Source: Arsenicicoccus sp. oral taxon 190 (GTDB taxonomy: Bacteria > Actinomycetota > Actinomycetes > Actinomycetales > Dermatophilaceae). From it: DNA of 64,000 bases. Of this stretch, positions 42,822 to 51,528 are shown one piece after another. How positions within the stretch are numbered: position 1 is the stretch's first letter; each line of letters starts with the position of its first letter. A program made the position numbers and the translations under genes. The notes beneath the pieces were generated by a model that did no database searches, was not told the DNA's origin, and saw only the letters and a program-made list of their open reading frames with translations. Location of the stretch: the NCBI RefSeq assembly GCF_001189535.1, contig NZ_CP012070.1, positions 992,001 to 1,056,000 of the forward strand, given 5' to 3'.

Positions 42822-43735
42822 TGGGCGCCGGGCACGCTCACGCCCCCGTCGCTGAGCACGCCGGCGGGCGCTACCGCCGCCGCCTCGCCGCAGCGTTCTT
42901 CCTGACCGCGACGTTCTTCGCCGTCGAGCTGGCAGCGGGGCTGATCTCCGGCTCGCTCGCGCTGATCTCCGACGCCGGGCACATGGCCGCCGACGTCGTG
43001 GCCCTGGGGGCGTCCCTGCTCGCCACCCGGATCGCCACCCGCCCCGACCCCACCGGAAGAAGAACCTACGGCTCGTACCGCGCGGAAGTCTTCGCTTCCG
43101 GCCTGACCGTGCTGATCATGCTCGGCGTCGGGGTGTACGTGGTGGTCGAGGCGATCAGCCGGATCGGCGAGGACCCGTCCCTACCCTCGGGCGTGATGCT
43201 CGCGGTCGGTTTCGTGGGCCTGGTGATCAACCTTGTCTCCATGCTGCTGCTGCGCAGCGGGTCCAAGGACAGCCTCAACGTCCGGGGCGCCTACTTCGAA
43301 GTGGTGGCCGACGCTGCCGGCTCCGTCGGTGTCATGGTCGCCGGTGTTCTGATCATCGCCACCGGGCGACCGGTCTGGGACCTCGTCGTCGCCCTGGCGA
43401 TCGCCATCTTCGTCATCGTGCGTGCCGTCACCCTGGGGCGGCAGGTCGTCGCGGTACTCGGCCAGCACGCACCCGCCGGCATCGACCCGGAGGCCGTCAG
43501 CCGAGAGCTGAGCGCCGTGCCCGGCGTGAGCGCCATCCACGACCTGCACCTGTGGGTGCTGACCTCCGGGATGAACGTCGCCACCGCTCACCTCGTCGCG
43601 AGCAGCGGATCGGATCACGCCGCGGTCCTGGCCGCCGCGCGGGACATCCTGCGGGATCGCTTCGGCATCGCCCACGCCACGCTCCAGGTGGAGACGGCCC
43701 AGCAGCAGCACGAGTGCTCAGACCTGACCTGGTAG
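42821..43735 (+). CDS. Cation diffusion facilitator (CzcD/ZitB-like), copy 1
   Basis: 304 residues. Six membrane helices with the conserved SDAGHMAADVVALG segment in helix II and a cytoplasmic C-terminal domain (IHDLHLWVLTSGMNVATAHLV). CDF proteins export Zn(II), Cd(II) or Co(II) in exchange for protons. It is translationally coupled to the ArsR gene. It is strongly similar along its whole length to the CDF protein at 62497-63429. Confidence 0.93.
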   Translation: MGAGHAHAPVAEHAGGRYRRRLAAAFFLTATFFAVELAAGLISGSLALISDAGHMAADVVALGASLLATRIATRPDPTGRRTYGSYRAEVFASGLTVLIMLGVGVYVVVEAISRIGEDPSLPSGVMLAVGFVGLVINLVSMLLLRSGSKDSLNVRGAYFEVVADAAGSVGVMVAGVLIIATGRPVWDLVVALAIAIFVIVRAVTLGRQVVAVLGQHAPAGIDPEAVSRELSAVPGVSAIHDLHLWVLTSGMNVATAHLVASSGSDHAAVLAAARDILRDRFGIAHATLQVETAQQQHECSDLTW

Positions 43736-43739
43736 CCGC

Positions 43740-44160
43740 TCAGTCCCTCGACACCTCCGCCGAGCGCTTGGGGGGCCCCTGGTTGCTGGGTGCGCCCAGG
43801 GGCGGTGGCATCGGCGCGCCGGGCCAGGCGTGCGAGCATCGCGTTGTAGGCGGCCAGGTCGGTGTCGCCCCTTCGTCGGCACGCTCGGGCGACGGCTCAG
43901 ATGTGCTCGCGCTTTCAGGCGCCGCCTCAACGGTGAAGCGGAAGGTCCCGTCGACAGGGTGGCCGTCACCGGACACGGAGCGCAAGCGACCTGGAAGTCC
44001 CCGGCCGGGAGGCCATCGCCAAGGCGCTGGGTAACAGTGGCGCCGGACACCGTCGTGGCTCCGTCGCCCCACTCCTGCCCGTCAGGTCCGTTCACCGCGA
44101 CGACGGCACCCACGGCCAGCTGGTCAGCGGATCGAACGCCCGGCCAGCCCACCGCCACTT
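43740..44160 (-). pseudogene. copC-like remnant with frameshift
   Basis: Two minus-strand frames together encode the C-terminal part of a CopC copper-binding domain. The first reads VNGPDGQEWGDGATT to LPAGDFQVA, the second RSVSGDGHPVDGTFRFTVEA. They join if one G is added near 43983-43984, restoring VAWRSVSGDGHP. The signal peptide and first beta strands are missing, so the gene is dead. The second frame ends at 43740. It lies in a metal cluster with CtaG, which fits CopC's usual company. Confidence 0.6.
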
Positions 44161-44529
44161 AGTCCCGGCAGGAGCCCGCCAACTTCCGCCGGGAGTCACA
44201 GGCTTGGTGCGCCGCCGGCTGCGGAGGAGGGGTCCCGTTGGAGGGTCCCCTTTCGAAACAACCTCGCTGCCTTGTCGGAGGTCGCCGCTAGCCTCGGTCT
44301 CAGTGTCAGGGTGACAGCACCGCTCACGCGGTGGTTGGGTCCTGATCATTGGTCGTCTGGCTCATAGCCTCGGTGCCGCCCCCGGGTTGGCGTTCATGCG
44401 TTTTGCCGGCGACCGGTGTGACGGACCGGCCGGCGTGACTTGATAGGAGCGTGGCATCGCCCCCACTGAGATGTGTCCGCCGACCGGCCCAACCGTCCAG
44501 TCACTGATCAGGTGAAGGAGGCAACCACC
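44161..44529 (+). ncRNA. IS110 left-end non-coding region, possible bridge RNA
   Basis: This gene-free stretch lies directly before an IS110-family transposase start. In IS110-group elements the left non-coding end encodes a structured bridge RNA that chooses donor and target sites. The segment from about 44300 to 44520 has several GC-rich self-complementary pieces (for example CCGGCGACCGG and GACCGGCCGG near 44410-44430). The left boundary of the element and the fold could not be fixed by eye. Confidence 0.35.
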
Positions 44530-45190
44530 ATGGTTGTTGTTGGCGCTGACGTACACAAGCGGACGCACACGTTCGTCGCTGTCGACGCGGTCGGCAAGCA
44601 GGTCGGGCAGCTGACGGTCGCGGCCACCACGGCCGGGCATCTGAAGGCGTTGGGGTGGGCCCGGCAGCAGTTCGGCGAGGAGCTGACCTGGGCGATCGAG
44701 GACTGCCGGCACCTGTCCGCGCGGCTGGAGCGAGACCTGCTCGGCGCCGGGCAGGCGGTGGTGCGGGTCCCGCCGAAGATGATGGCCGAGCAGCGCCGGG
44801 TCGCGCGCACCCGGGGCAAGTCGGACCCGATCGACGCGCTGGCGGTCGCGCGCGCGTTCCTGCGCGAACCGGAGCTGCCGGTGGCCTCGCACGACAAGGC
44901 CTCCCGGGAGGCGAAGCTGCTGGTCGACCGGCGAGAAGCGTTGGTGAACACCCGGACCCGCACGATCAACAGCCTGCTGTGGCGGGTGCACGAGCTGGAC
45001 CCGGCCCACGCTCCCAAGCCGCGGTCGCTAGACCTGGCCAAGCACCAGCAGGCGCTGCACGCCTGGCTGCTGACCGTGGCTCAGGGCGCGGCTGGCGTGG
45101 ACGAGGTGCGTGGCCTCGTCGCTGAGATGGCGCTGGACGAGCTCGAGGACATCATCGCGCTGACCGCGCGGATCAAGCGCGCCCAGCGGG
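44530..45190 (+). pseudogene. IS110-family transposase, C-terminus truncated
   Basis: From ATG 44530 about 215 codons encode the DEDD RuvC-like domain: VVGADVHKRTHTFVAV, AIEDCRHLSARL and KSDPIDALAVARAFL. IS110 transposases have about 400 residues and need a second domain with a catalytic serine, which is missing. Near 45175-45190 the sequence passes into the 3' part of an oppositely oriented recombinase gene; the frame then runs by chance to a stop at 45228. The element lost its right end. Confidence 0.8.
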
Positions 45191-46265
45191 CGGGGTCCTC
45201 GTGGGCCCAGTGGGAGATGTCGGAATAGAAGCACCGGACCCGGGCGAGCAGCTGGGCCCAGTCCTTTCGCGGTTTCCCGTTCGAGAGGGTCGCGACCCGG
45301 GTGCGCCAGGCGGTGGCCTGCTCCGAGGTCAGCCGCAAGGTGGCGATGCCGCGGTGGTGGGCCTGGATGTCGCACCAGAACTTCCCGAGCAGGTGGATGG
45401 CGATGCCGTTGAGGGTGGAGTAGTCGGTTTCGGTGCACCGCTCGGTGAGGTACTCCACGAACACGGCACGGATGTCGGGGTCCTCGATGTTGTACCGGGC
45501 CACCAGCTGCTCGGGCGTCAGGGGAGGGGCGCTGGTGACCTGCAGCATGTAGTCCGGTTCCCCGGGGAGCAGCCCCGCGCGGCGGGCGTACTCCCAGGTG
45601 GTGTGCATGCGGTGACCCACCCGCTGGCGGTCCATCAGCTCGCGCCGGGCGCTGATGAAGTCAGCGCCAGTCAGCTCGGTCAGGGACCGTCCGGTGACCA
45701 GGCACAGGTTGACCAGGTTGGTCCGTACCCGCCAGGTCGTCTGGTCGGGGTGGGGGGCCTGCGCGGTCATGGCCGCGACGTGGGCGAACAGGTCGGTGTC
45801 GTGGACCTCGACGAAGTCGGTCCAGAGTCGTTCCCGCCGGCTTTCCATGATCCACACGTGGCTGGGGCGGACCGCCTTGAGCACGAGGACGGCGTTGAGG
45901 GCGTACCTGATCTCTGACCGCAGGGCCGGTCGGCCGAAGCCGGCGGCTTCATACCAGGCGGTCCCGCGCACCCCAGCGGACTCACTTGCCTCCCACCGCT
46001 GGCGCCATGTCGTGCCCGGGTGGCCTTCGAGCCAGTCCAGCAGCCGGCTCGTCGCACGCGTAGCCGAGCCATCACGGGTGGCGCGAGGCAACTGCGGTGT
46101 CACCGGGCGCCAGTGGCAGATCAGGCTCACCATCAACGGCTCCAGCACCGACCGGGCAGCCGACCCCAGGTCCTGCCCGGTGGCCGCCAACTGGACCTGA
46201 GTGAACGTCATCGGCTGCAGCGGGGGGTTGTTTGGCCTGCCGCCCTTCGCCAAGTGCGTGGTCAC
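45180..46265 (-). pseudogene. Tn554-like integrase/recombinase, C-terminus truncated
   Basis: From GTG 46265, which overlaps the stop of the upstream recombinase gene (GTGA), about 360 codons are read. Segments include LLDWLEGHPGTTWRQRW and IHLLGKFWCDIQAHHRGIAT, as in the second gene of actinobacterial Tn554-type recombinase trios. The end CFYSDISHWAHEDPARW is met by the IS110 remnant near 45180, and the catalytic C-terminal domain and the third gene of the trio are lost. The frame runs on by chance to 45081. Confidence 0.65.
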
Positions 46266-46545
46266 AGCGTCACGCCCGGGAAAAGGGTGTGCAGGTCGCT
46301 GGCGGCGTAGCCCGGCGCGGGCCGGGCCGCGGCTGGCGCCGGTCGGCTCAGATGCCGATGCAGGGAGGCGACGAGCTCATCGAGCCGGGCCGCCGAGTAC
46401 GCCTGCAAGGTATCCATGTTGCGATGCCGCAGCAGCATTTGGACATCGGTCAGCGTCATCCGCTCGTCGGCCAGCAGACGGTGAGCGAAGGTGTGACGGA
46501 AGTCGTGCCACGTCAGGTTCGCGCCGAGCTTCGCGTTGGCCCGCT

Positions 46546-46553
46546 CCAGGACC
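46546..46553. repeat. Target-site duplication, left copy (CCAGGACC)
   Basis: Identical to 47980-47987. Both flank the IS256-family element inside the tyrosine recombinase gene. Confidence 0.88.
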
Positions 46554-47979
46554 AGTGAAGTCCAGCAGAGTGGTGTACGACGGACCTGAGTGAGCGCGTG
46601 CCTCCAACGTAGGCGCGGCCACCGGGTGGATCCTTCGAGTGATCTGCGAAAACCGACTCGAAGAAGGAACCACAACGATGACCGCTGTACCCAGTATCGA
46701 CCCTGCCCGCTTCCTCGACGAGCAGCTGTCCCAGGCGAGCCCTGATCTGATGCGGGAGCTGCTCACCACGTTCGTCAACGCACTGCTCTCCGCCCAGGCC
46801 GACGCGGTGTGCGGCGCCGGCTACAACGAGCGGAGCCCGGAGCGGGTCAACTCCCGCAACGGCTACCGCCACCGCGACCTCGACACCCGGGTCGGGACTC
46901 TCGACGTCGCAGTGCCCAAGCTCCGCCAGGGAAGCCTGTATCCGGAGTGGCTGCTCGAACGCAGGAAGCGTGCCGAACGAGCACTGACCAGTGTGGTGGC
47001 GACCTGCTACCTGCTCGGGGTCTCGACCCGGCGGATGGACAAGCTGGTGGCGACCCTCGGCATCACCGGGTTGTCGAAGTCCCAGGTCTCGGTGATGGCC
47101 AAGGAGCTCGACGAGCAGGTCGAGCAGTTCCGCACCCGTCGGCTCGAAGAGGCCGGGCCGTTCACCTTCGTCGCCGCCGACGCGCTCGTGCTCAAGGTCC
47201 GCGAAGGTGGGCGGGTGGTGCCGGTGCACGTGCTGGTAGCCACCGGCGTGAACGCTGATGGGCACCGCGAGATCCTCGGCGTGCAGGTCACCACCAGCGA
47301 GGACGGCGCCGGCTGGCTCGCGTTCTTCCGCGACCTCACAGCCCGCGGCCTGGCCGGCGTCAAGCTCGTCACGTCCGACGCGCACGCCGGGCTCGTGAAC
47401 GCGATCGCCGCGACCATCCCGGGCGCTGCCTGGCAGCGCTGCCGCACCCACTACGCAGCGAACCTGATGTCCGCGACCCCAAAGTCGTCCTGGCCATGGG
47501 TCAAGGCGTTGCTGCACTCGATCTACGACCAGCCCGACACCGACGCCGTCCACGCCCAGTTCGACCGTGTCGTCGACGCCCTGGCCGAGAAGCTTCCCGC
47601 CGTCGCCGAACATCTCCAGGACGCTCGTGCCGACATCCTCGCGTTCACGCCGTTCCCAAAGGAGGTCTGGCGTCAGATCTGGTCGAACAACCCCAACGAA
47701 CGGCTCAACCGCGAGATCCGCCGACGCACCGACGTGGTCGGGATCTTCCCCGACCGCGCATCCATCATCCGGCTCGTCGGCGCCGTCCTGGCCGAGCAAC
47801 ACGACGAGTGGGCCGAAGGCCGCCGCTACCTCGGACTCGACGTCCTCGCCCGCGCCCAAGCCGTCGACACCCAGCACGCCGAGGAGGTGAGCACCGACCT
47901 CGAACTTCAGGCCCTCACGGCCTGACCGACACGCCCAACCGAGGGATCAACCTCATACACCACCCCAGCGGACTTGACC
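46554..47979 (+). mobile_element. IS256-family insertion sequence, 1426 bp, complete
   Basis: The element has imperfect terminal repeats: left AGTGAAGTCCAGCAGAGTGG, right (reverse complement) GGTCAAGTCCGCTGGGGTGG. It is flanked by direct 8-base copies of CCAGGACC at 46546-46553 and 47980-47987. One intact transposase gene is inside. Ends, target duplication and a full gene indicate a recent and probably active insertion. Confidence 0.9.
46678..47925 (+). CDS. IS256-family transposase
   Basis: 415 residues from ATG 46678. It is a mutator-type DDE transposase with an N-terminal DNA-binding region (ERVNSRNGYRHRDLDTRVGT) and a catalytic core with FVAADALVLKVRE (first Asp), LVTSDAHAGLVNAI (second Asp) and an Asn/Glu-rich end (WSNNPNERLNREIRRRTDVV). 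Full family length, no frameshift. It lies inside the IS with its own short leader. Confidence 0.95.
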   Translation: MTAVPSIDPARFLDEQLSQASPDLMRELLTTFVNALLSAQADAVCGAGYNERSPERVNSRNGYRHRDLDTRVGTLDVAVPKLRQGSLYPEWLLERRKRAERALTSVVATCYLLGVSTRRMDKLVATLGITGLSKSQVSVMAKELDEQVEQFRTRRLEEAGPFTFVAADALVLKVREGGRVVPVHVLVATGVNADGHREILGVQVTTSEDGAGWLAFFRDLTARGLAGVKLVTSDAHAGLVNAIAATIPGAAWQRCRTHYAANLMSATPKSSWPWVKALLHSIYDQPDTDAVHAQFDRVVDALAEKLPAVAEHLQDARADILAFTPFPKEVWRQIWSNNPNERLNREIRRRTDVVGIFPDRASIIRLVGAVLAEQHDEWAEGRRYLGLDVLARAQAVDTQHAEEVSTDLELQALTA

Positions 47980-47987
47980 CCAGGACC
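47980..47987. repeat. Target-site duplication, right copy (CCAGGACC)
   Basis: Identical to 46546-46553, on the other side of the IS256-family element. Confidence 0.88.
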
Positions 47988-49023
47988 TGCCGCAGAGTGA
48001 AGTACGTCAACGGTCGAGGCGGGTTGCCGAACGTCATCCACAGCGGCTGGTCGCCCATGCCTGCATCGAACCCAGAGCGGACGTGACCGGCGAGGTACCG
48101 GGCGATCCACACGAACGACTCCGGCGCGGCAGGCACCCACACCCGCAGACCGGCCTGCCCCTTACCGACCACGCTCAACACGCCCTCGCCGGCGTTGACG
48201 CCATGGCGTGTCATCGACAGCAGCTCCGAGGCCCGCACCCCGGAGGACAGCGTCACCGCCACCAACGCCCGATCACGGTCATTCCCCAACACCGAGAACA
48301 GCTCCTGCAGCAGCGGCTCCCCAATGGACCGCGGTTGGATCCGCGGCTGCCGCTGCCGGTAGGTGCCGCGCCGAGGCAGCCCAGACCTGGCCCCGACCCG
48401 GCGAGACGGCCCGGTTCGACCCCGCGCTGAGGACCGCGGGACAGGATTGGCCAGCGGGCCCAGCCCGGCAGCGACCGCGAACTCATAGAACGACGAGATC
48501 ACCGTCAACGCGTGGTTGATCGTCCGGGGCGCGTACCCCGCCGGAAGATACGCCTTGCCCGTGACCGCGTTGATCGATCCCGCCGCCGGCCGCGACGTCG
48601 ACCGCTCGCCCGAAGAAGAACTCTCCTCCGACACGGACGCAGCCGGGTCCGCGGCCCGGCGCCGCTGGCCGTTCGGGGCGCCCTGCAGCCACAGGACGAA
48701 GTCGCGCACCTCCTCACGGAAGGCCTCCCGCCAGGGGACCTCCACAGCCAGGCAGAACCGCCACCACCGGAGCAGGTCATACGCGTACGAACGGCGGGTT
48801 GCCACCGACGCGCCCGTCGCCGCGATGTCGATCAAGAAGGCCGTGATCTCCTTAACCGGGCGACCTGCCGCGTCGACCACCTGCCACCCCACACCAGGGG
48901 CCGCCACCACTGCCCCCGAACGCGGCAGAACCAACCGTGCAACGTCCCGCCCAGCTCGCGCCGCAGCCATGAAGCCAACCTTCCATCGCAGCAGCCAAGC
49001 GCCCGTTCGCAACGCCGCTGTGG

Positions 49024-49164
49024 GTGCAGTCAACAGGTGAGCTCGCCGAGCTCACCGGCCGCAGCCAGACAGCGATCCGTCGCGCCCTAGAGCAAGGGGG
49101 AGTGTCGACCCGCGGCGCAGGAGCACCGCTCGTCGATGAACCCAAGCGCCGGCGACGAGCATAA
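49024..49164 (+). CDS. Possible small HTH protein
   Basis: A 46-codon frame from GTG 49024 encodes STGELAELTGRSQTAIRRAL, which looks like a helix-turn-helix, followed by a basic tail (EPKRRRRA). No clear ribosome site was seen and the frame is open upstream without an ATG. It is divergent from the interrupted tyrosine recombinase and could be an excisionase-like partner, or a chance frame. Confidence 0.3.
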   Translation: MQSTGELAELTGRSQTAIRRALEQGGVSTRGAGAPLVDEPKRRRRA

Positions 49165-49427
49165 AGAGACACCCCTGCCCGAGCGCCCCAGGTCGCGGCC
49201 ACGCGACGATGAGAAGAGGAAGGGCCACGGAGACAACTGGCCCTCGCGCTCAAGGCTGGGATCGCTCGACCCCCTCTGGACACTGAGCTAACCAGGATTT
49301 AAGACCGGGTCTCATCGAGATATATCTCCATGAGATTGGGCGCTACCAAGAAAACTTGGTAATGTGTCTCTCAGCAAAGGCTTCGGCTCCCCGCGATGCG
49401 TGTGAGTCAGGTTGGCCCCCGGTGTAG
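49165..49427. promoter_or_regulatory. AT-richer intergenic region with two palindromes
   Basis: No gene. TCTCAT-c-GAGATATATCTC-c-ATGAGA at 49311-49336 is a 26-base perfect palindrome. TACCAAG-aaaa-CTTGGTA at 49345-49362 follows nine bases later. These could be operator or recombinase-binding sites; neither is followed by a T-run. Confidence 0.5.
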
Positions 49428-50129
49428 CTACGGCAGCCGGGGGTTTGCTGTATCTCCGGCGAAGGTGGTCACCGTTGCGAGCCGCTCGACCTCGTCGAAG
49501 AGTGCGGTCCCACGGCCCAACAGCCGCTGACGATAGGCCGAGCAGACCAGGTCAGGCAGCCACAGCAAGTGGTCGGTGCCGGGAGAGACGTGCAGGAGCT
49601 GCGCAGTCGGGTCGATGCGCTTGTCCTGGATCAACTGCGCGCGGGTCCGGCGATCGTTGTTGTTCTGCCGGGCGGTTCGGCGCTCCTCCATGATCATGAG
49701 GCCGACCGGGTCGTGAGTCCCCCCGGTTGCATGGAACAGGGACTCCAGCAGGAGGCCGAGGCACTCTTGCCTGGCCTCCTCGCCGTCTGTGTCATCCGGA
49801 TCCACGTCGGTCCGGTGGATGATGACGCACGCTTCGTGGACCTCGTCCAGGCACTGGAGCAGATCGAGCGCTTGATCCTGGCCCTCGTCAGAGCGCAGGA
49901 CATCGGTGGTGTGCCAGTACCCACTCTCCACGCGCTCGTCGAGGTCACTACGCAACCCGTCGCGGTCCTTGGCCGAGACGACGACCGCGCCCATGACGTA
50001 AAAGTTCAGCTGCCCCTGCTGAGCGGAGTAGGTCTCGTCAATGAAGGCCACCGGCTGTTGGCCGACGCGCTCGTAATGAGTCTCGACGACCGATCGCTGA
50101 CCGGGCGTCGCCGGGGGAGGAGGTGTCAT
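49428..50129 (-). CDS. DUF3800-like protein
   Basis: 233 residues from ATG 50129. The N-terminal FIDETYSAQQGQLNFYVMGAVVV resembles the first strands of DUF3800, an RNase H-like fold family with an early conserved Asp. Later acidic positions include VDPDDTDGEE and LMIMEERRT. DUF3800 genes are frequent in mobile and defence DNA; a nuclease role has been proposed but is unproven here. Both neighbours are non-coding. Confidence 0.6.
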   Translation of the reverse strand: MTPPPPATPGQRSVVETHYERVGQQPVAFIDETYSAQQGQLNFYVMGAVVVSAKDRDGLRSDLDERVESGYWHTTDVLRSDEGQDQALDLLQCLDEVHEACVIIHRTDVDPDDTDGEEARQECLGLLLESLFHATGGTHDPVGLMIMEERRTARQNNNDRRTRAQLIQDKRIDPTAQLLHVSPGTDHLLWLPDLVCSAYRQRLLGRGTALFDEVERLATVTTFAGDTANPRLP

Positions 50130-50877
50130 CGTCTGGCCTCAGACCCGACCAAGCACCCGTAGCGCGACCAAGAATCGGTCGCGCGGATGAAGGCGGGTAA
50201 GGAACGCATGTCGGGATTGTCCCACTAGGCACCGACACGACAAGGCGACGAACCGCGGAGAGCCCCAAGGCGGCTGCCGACGACGTTGGACGACACCCTG
50301 GCCAGCGGCCGGCCAGGTGCAGGCCTGCACGACCGCACCAAACACAACCGAGGCCATCAACGCCAGAGGCGCCTCACCGCCACGTCTGGTACCTCCCCTC
50401 CGGGTCGCGACTAGCCACCCATCACCGACAGGCCGACCCCGGCGGACCCAGCGACGAACAACGGGCCCAATAGGCCACAAGCAGGCCTGCTCAGCCGGCT
50501 GACGGACACCCTCCGCTTCGCTCCGGGCGCCGCTGTCTTTTCCCCTCCACCTCCGGGGCATTTCATGGTCGCGGCCCCGCTGGCGTGCGCAACGTCGGCT
50601 CGGCTCCGCCTCGGCCCCTCCAACCGAAGACTTTGGGTCGGCGCTCCTTCGTCGCTTATCTCCTCCCCAAACTCTTCGGCTTCCGGGGCTGCCCGACGTC
50701 CTCCGCTTCGCTCCGGCCCCTGCGGGGTGCACCCACCGGCTCCTGGCCGCGCCTTCATTCCATTGCCCCGGAGGGGGCGGGGGATGGTCGCCCGGCCAAC
50801 CCCACCGCTGGGGTCGCGCGCGGCTCACCTGCGTCGGCCCGCGTTCCTTGACGCTGGGTGCCGATGGTGGGCTTTCC
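50130..50877. other. Gene-free region with short direct repeats
   Basis: No convincing gene on either strand. The 17-base string CCTCCGCTTCGCTCCGG occurs at 50510-50526 and 50700-50716, and related CTCCGCCTCGG pieces lie between. Such strings are common in plasmid or conjugative-element DNA of Actinobacteria. Long open frames here have biased arginine/proline composition and look spurious. Confidence 0.45.
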
Positions 50878-51174
50878 TCAGTTGGCGGCTCCGAGCGTGG
50901 CCCCGCCGTCGATAATGGCGTTGACAGTGTCTTGGGTGGCCAGGAGCACTTCGAGCTTGCCGTTGGTGATGCGGCTCGCGCTGATCGCTTGGGCGGGAGT
51001 GTCTGGTCGTGCCGCGCCGGCCTTCCAGGTCCGGCCCGCGTCGGTGCTGACGGCGACCGTGCCGTCGATGGTGATCCCGGCTGCGGTGGCCTTGTCGGCC
51101 CAGGCGAGCATGGTGAGCAGCGGCGCGCCCGGCGCCTTCGTCCAGGTCGTGCCATGGTGCCGGTCCAACGTCAC
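50878..51174 (-). pseudogene. C-terminal fragment of a BNR-repeat/sialidase-like protein gene
   Basis: About 98 codons read AVSTDAGRTWKAGAA (a BNR 'Asp-box' type repeat) and LATQDTVNAIIDGGATLGAA. This resembles the end of exo-sialidase-like beta-propeller proteins that often lie near copper genes. Neither a signal peptide nor earlier repeats are present, so it is a remnant. Confidence 0.55.
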
Positions 51175-51528
51175 AGCAGGGGTCCAAGCACCGGCCAGTC
51201 ATGCAGGCCCGCAAACGGCCCGCCCTCGCGCGGCGCCCCGGCCCGTCGTCGACCCACCGATCACACTCTGCCGAGCACGACCTCGATTAGCTATGCAGAC
51301 CAACGACGAGACATGGCACCCGCCCAGCCCTTGACGCTAAACACCTCACGCTGATGACCGGGCGTTGTGACCAGTACTTCGTGCGCGGTCCCGGCGCGGC
51401 AGGCCGCTCGTCGGCGAGCGTTCATCGTCTGGTCACGTGACCGTCGGCCGCAGCCGACCCTCGCGGCCCTAGCGTCCGGCTGGGCGCCGGCTGCGGCGCC
51501 CATCGAAACGTGAGTGAGGAATGCTCAG
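51175..51528. other. Intergenic region upstream of alkaline phosphatase
   Basis: No supported gene. It must contain the phosphatase promoter; no clear -10/-35 pair or PHO-box-like repeat was recognised. GAGGA at about 51518-51522 serves as the ribosome site for ATG 51529. Confidence 0.3.

Larger units (their letters stand above)
46262..48970 (-). pseudogene. Tyrosine recombinase (Tn554-like) interrupted by an IS256-family element
   Basis: The N-terminal part (48970 down to about 47988) has a SAM-like DNA-binding domain (ATRRSYAYDLLRWWRF) and the first catalytic arginine (SSGVRASELLSM). The C-terminal part (46553 down to 46262) has WHDFRHTFAHRL and LLRHRNMDTLQAYSA with the HxxR, His and Tyr residues. 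Removing the element at 46554-47979 and one copy of CCAGGACC joins them in frame (TLRQVL to ERANAK). All catalytic residues remain, so excision would restore a gene of about 420 codons. As it stands it is broken. Confidence 0.85.

Noticed and set aside
49235..49300. tRNA-like strings on the minus strand (GGTTAGCTCAGT and GGGTCGAGCGATCCC)
   Set aside because: The D-arm-like and T-arm-like pieces are too close together and no anticodon arm or acceptor stem can be formed.
50139..51155. 338-codon minus-strand frame
   Set aside because: Highly biased Arg/Pro/Gly composition, no ribosome site, and it crosses the repeat region and the sialidase-like remnant in another frame.
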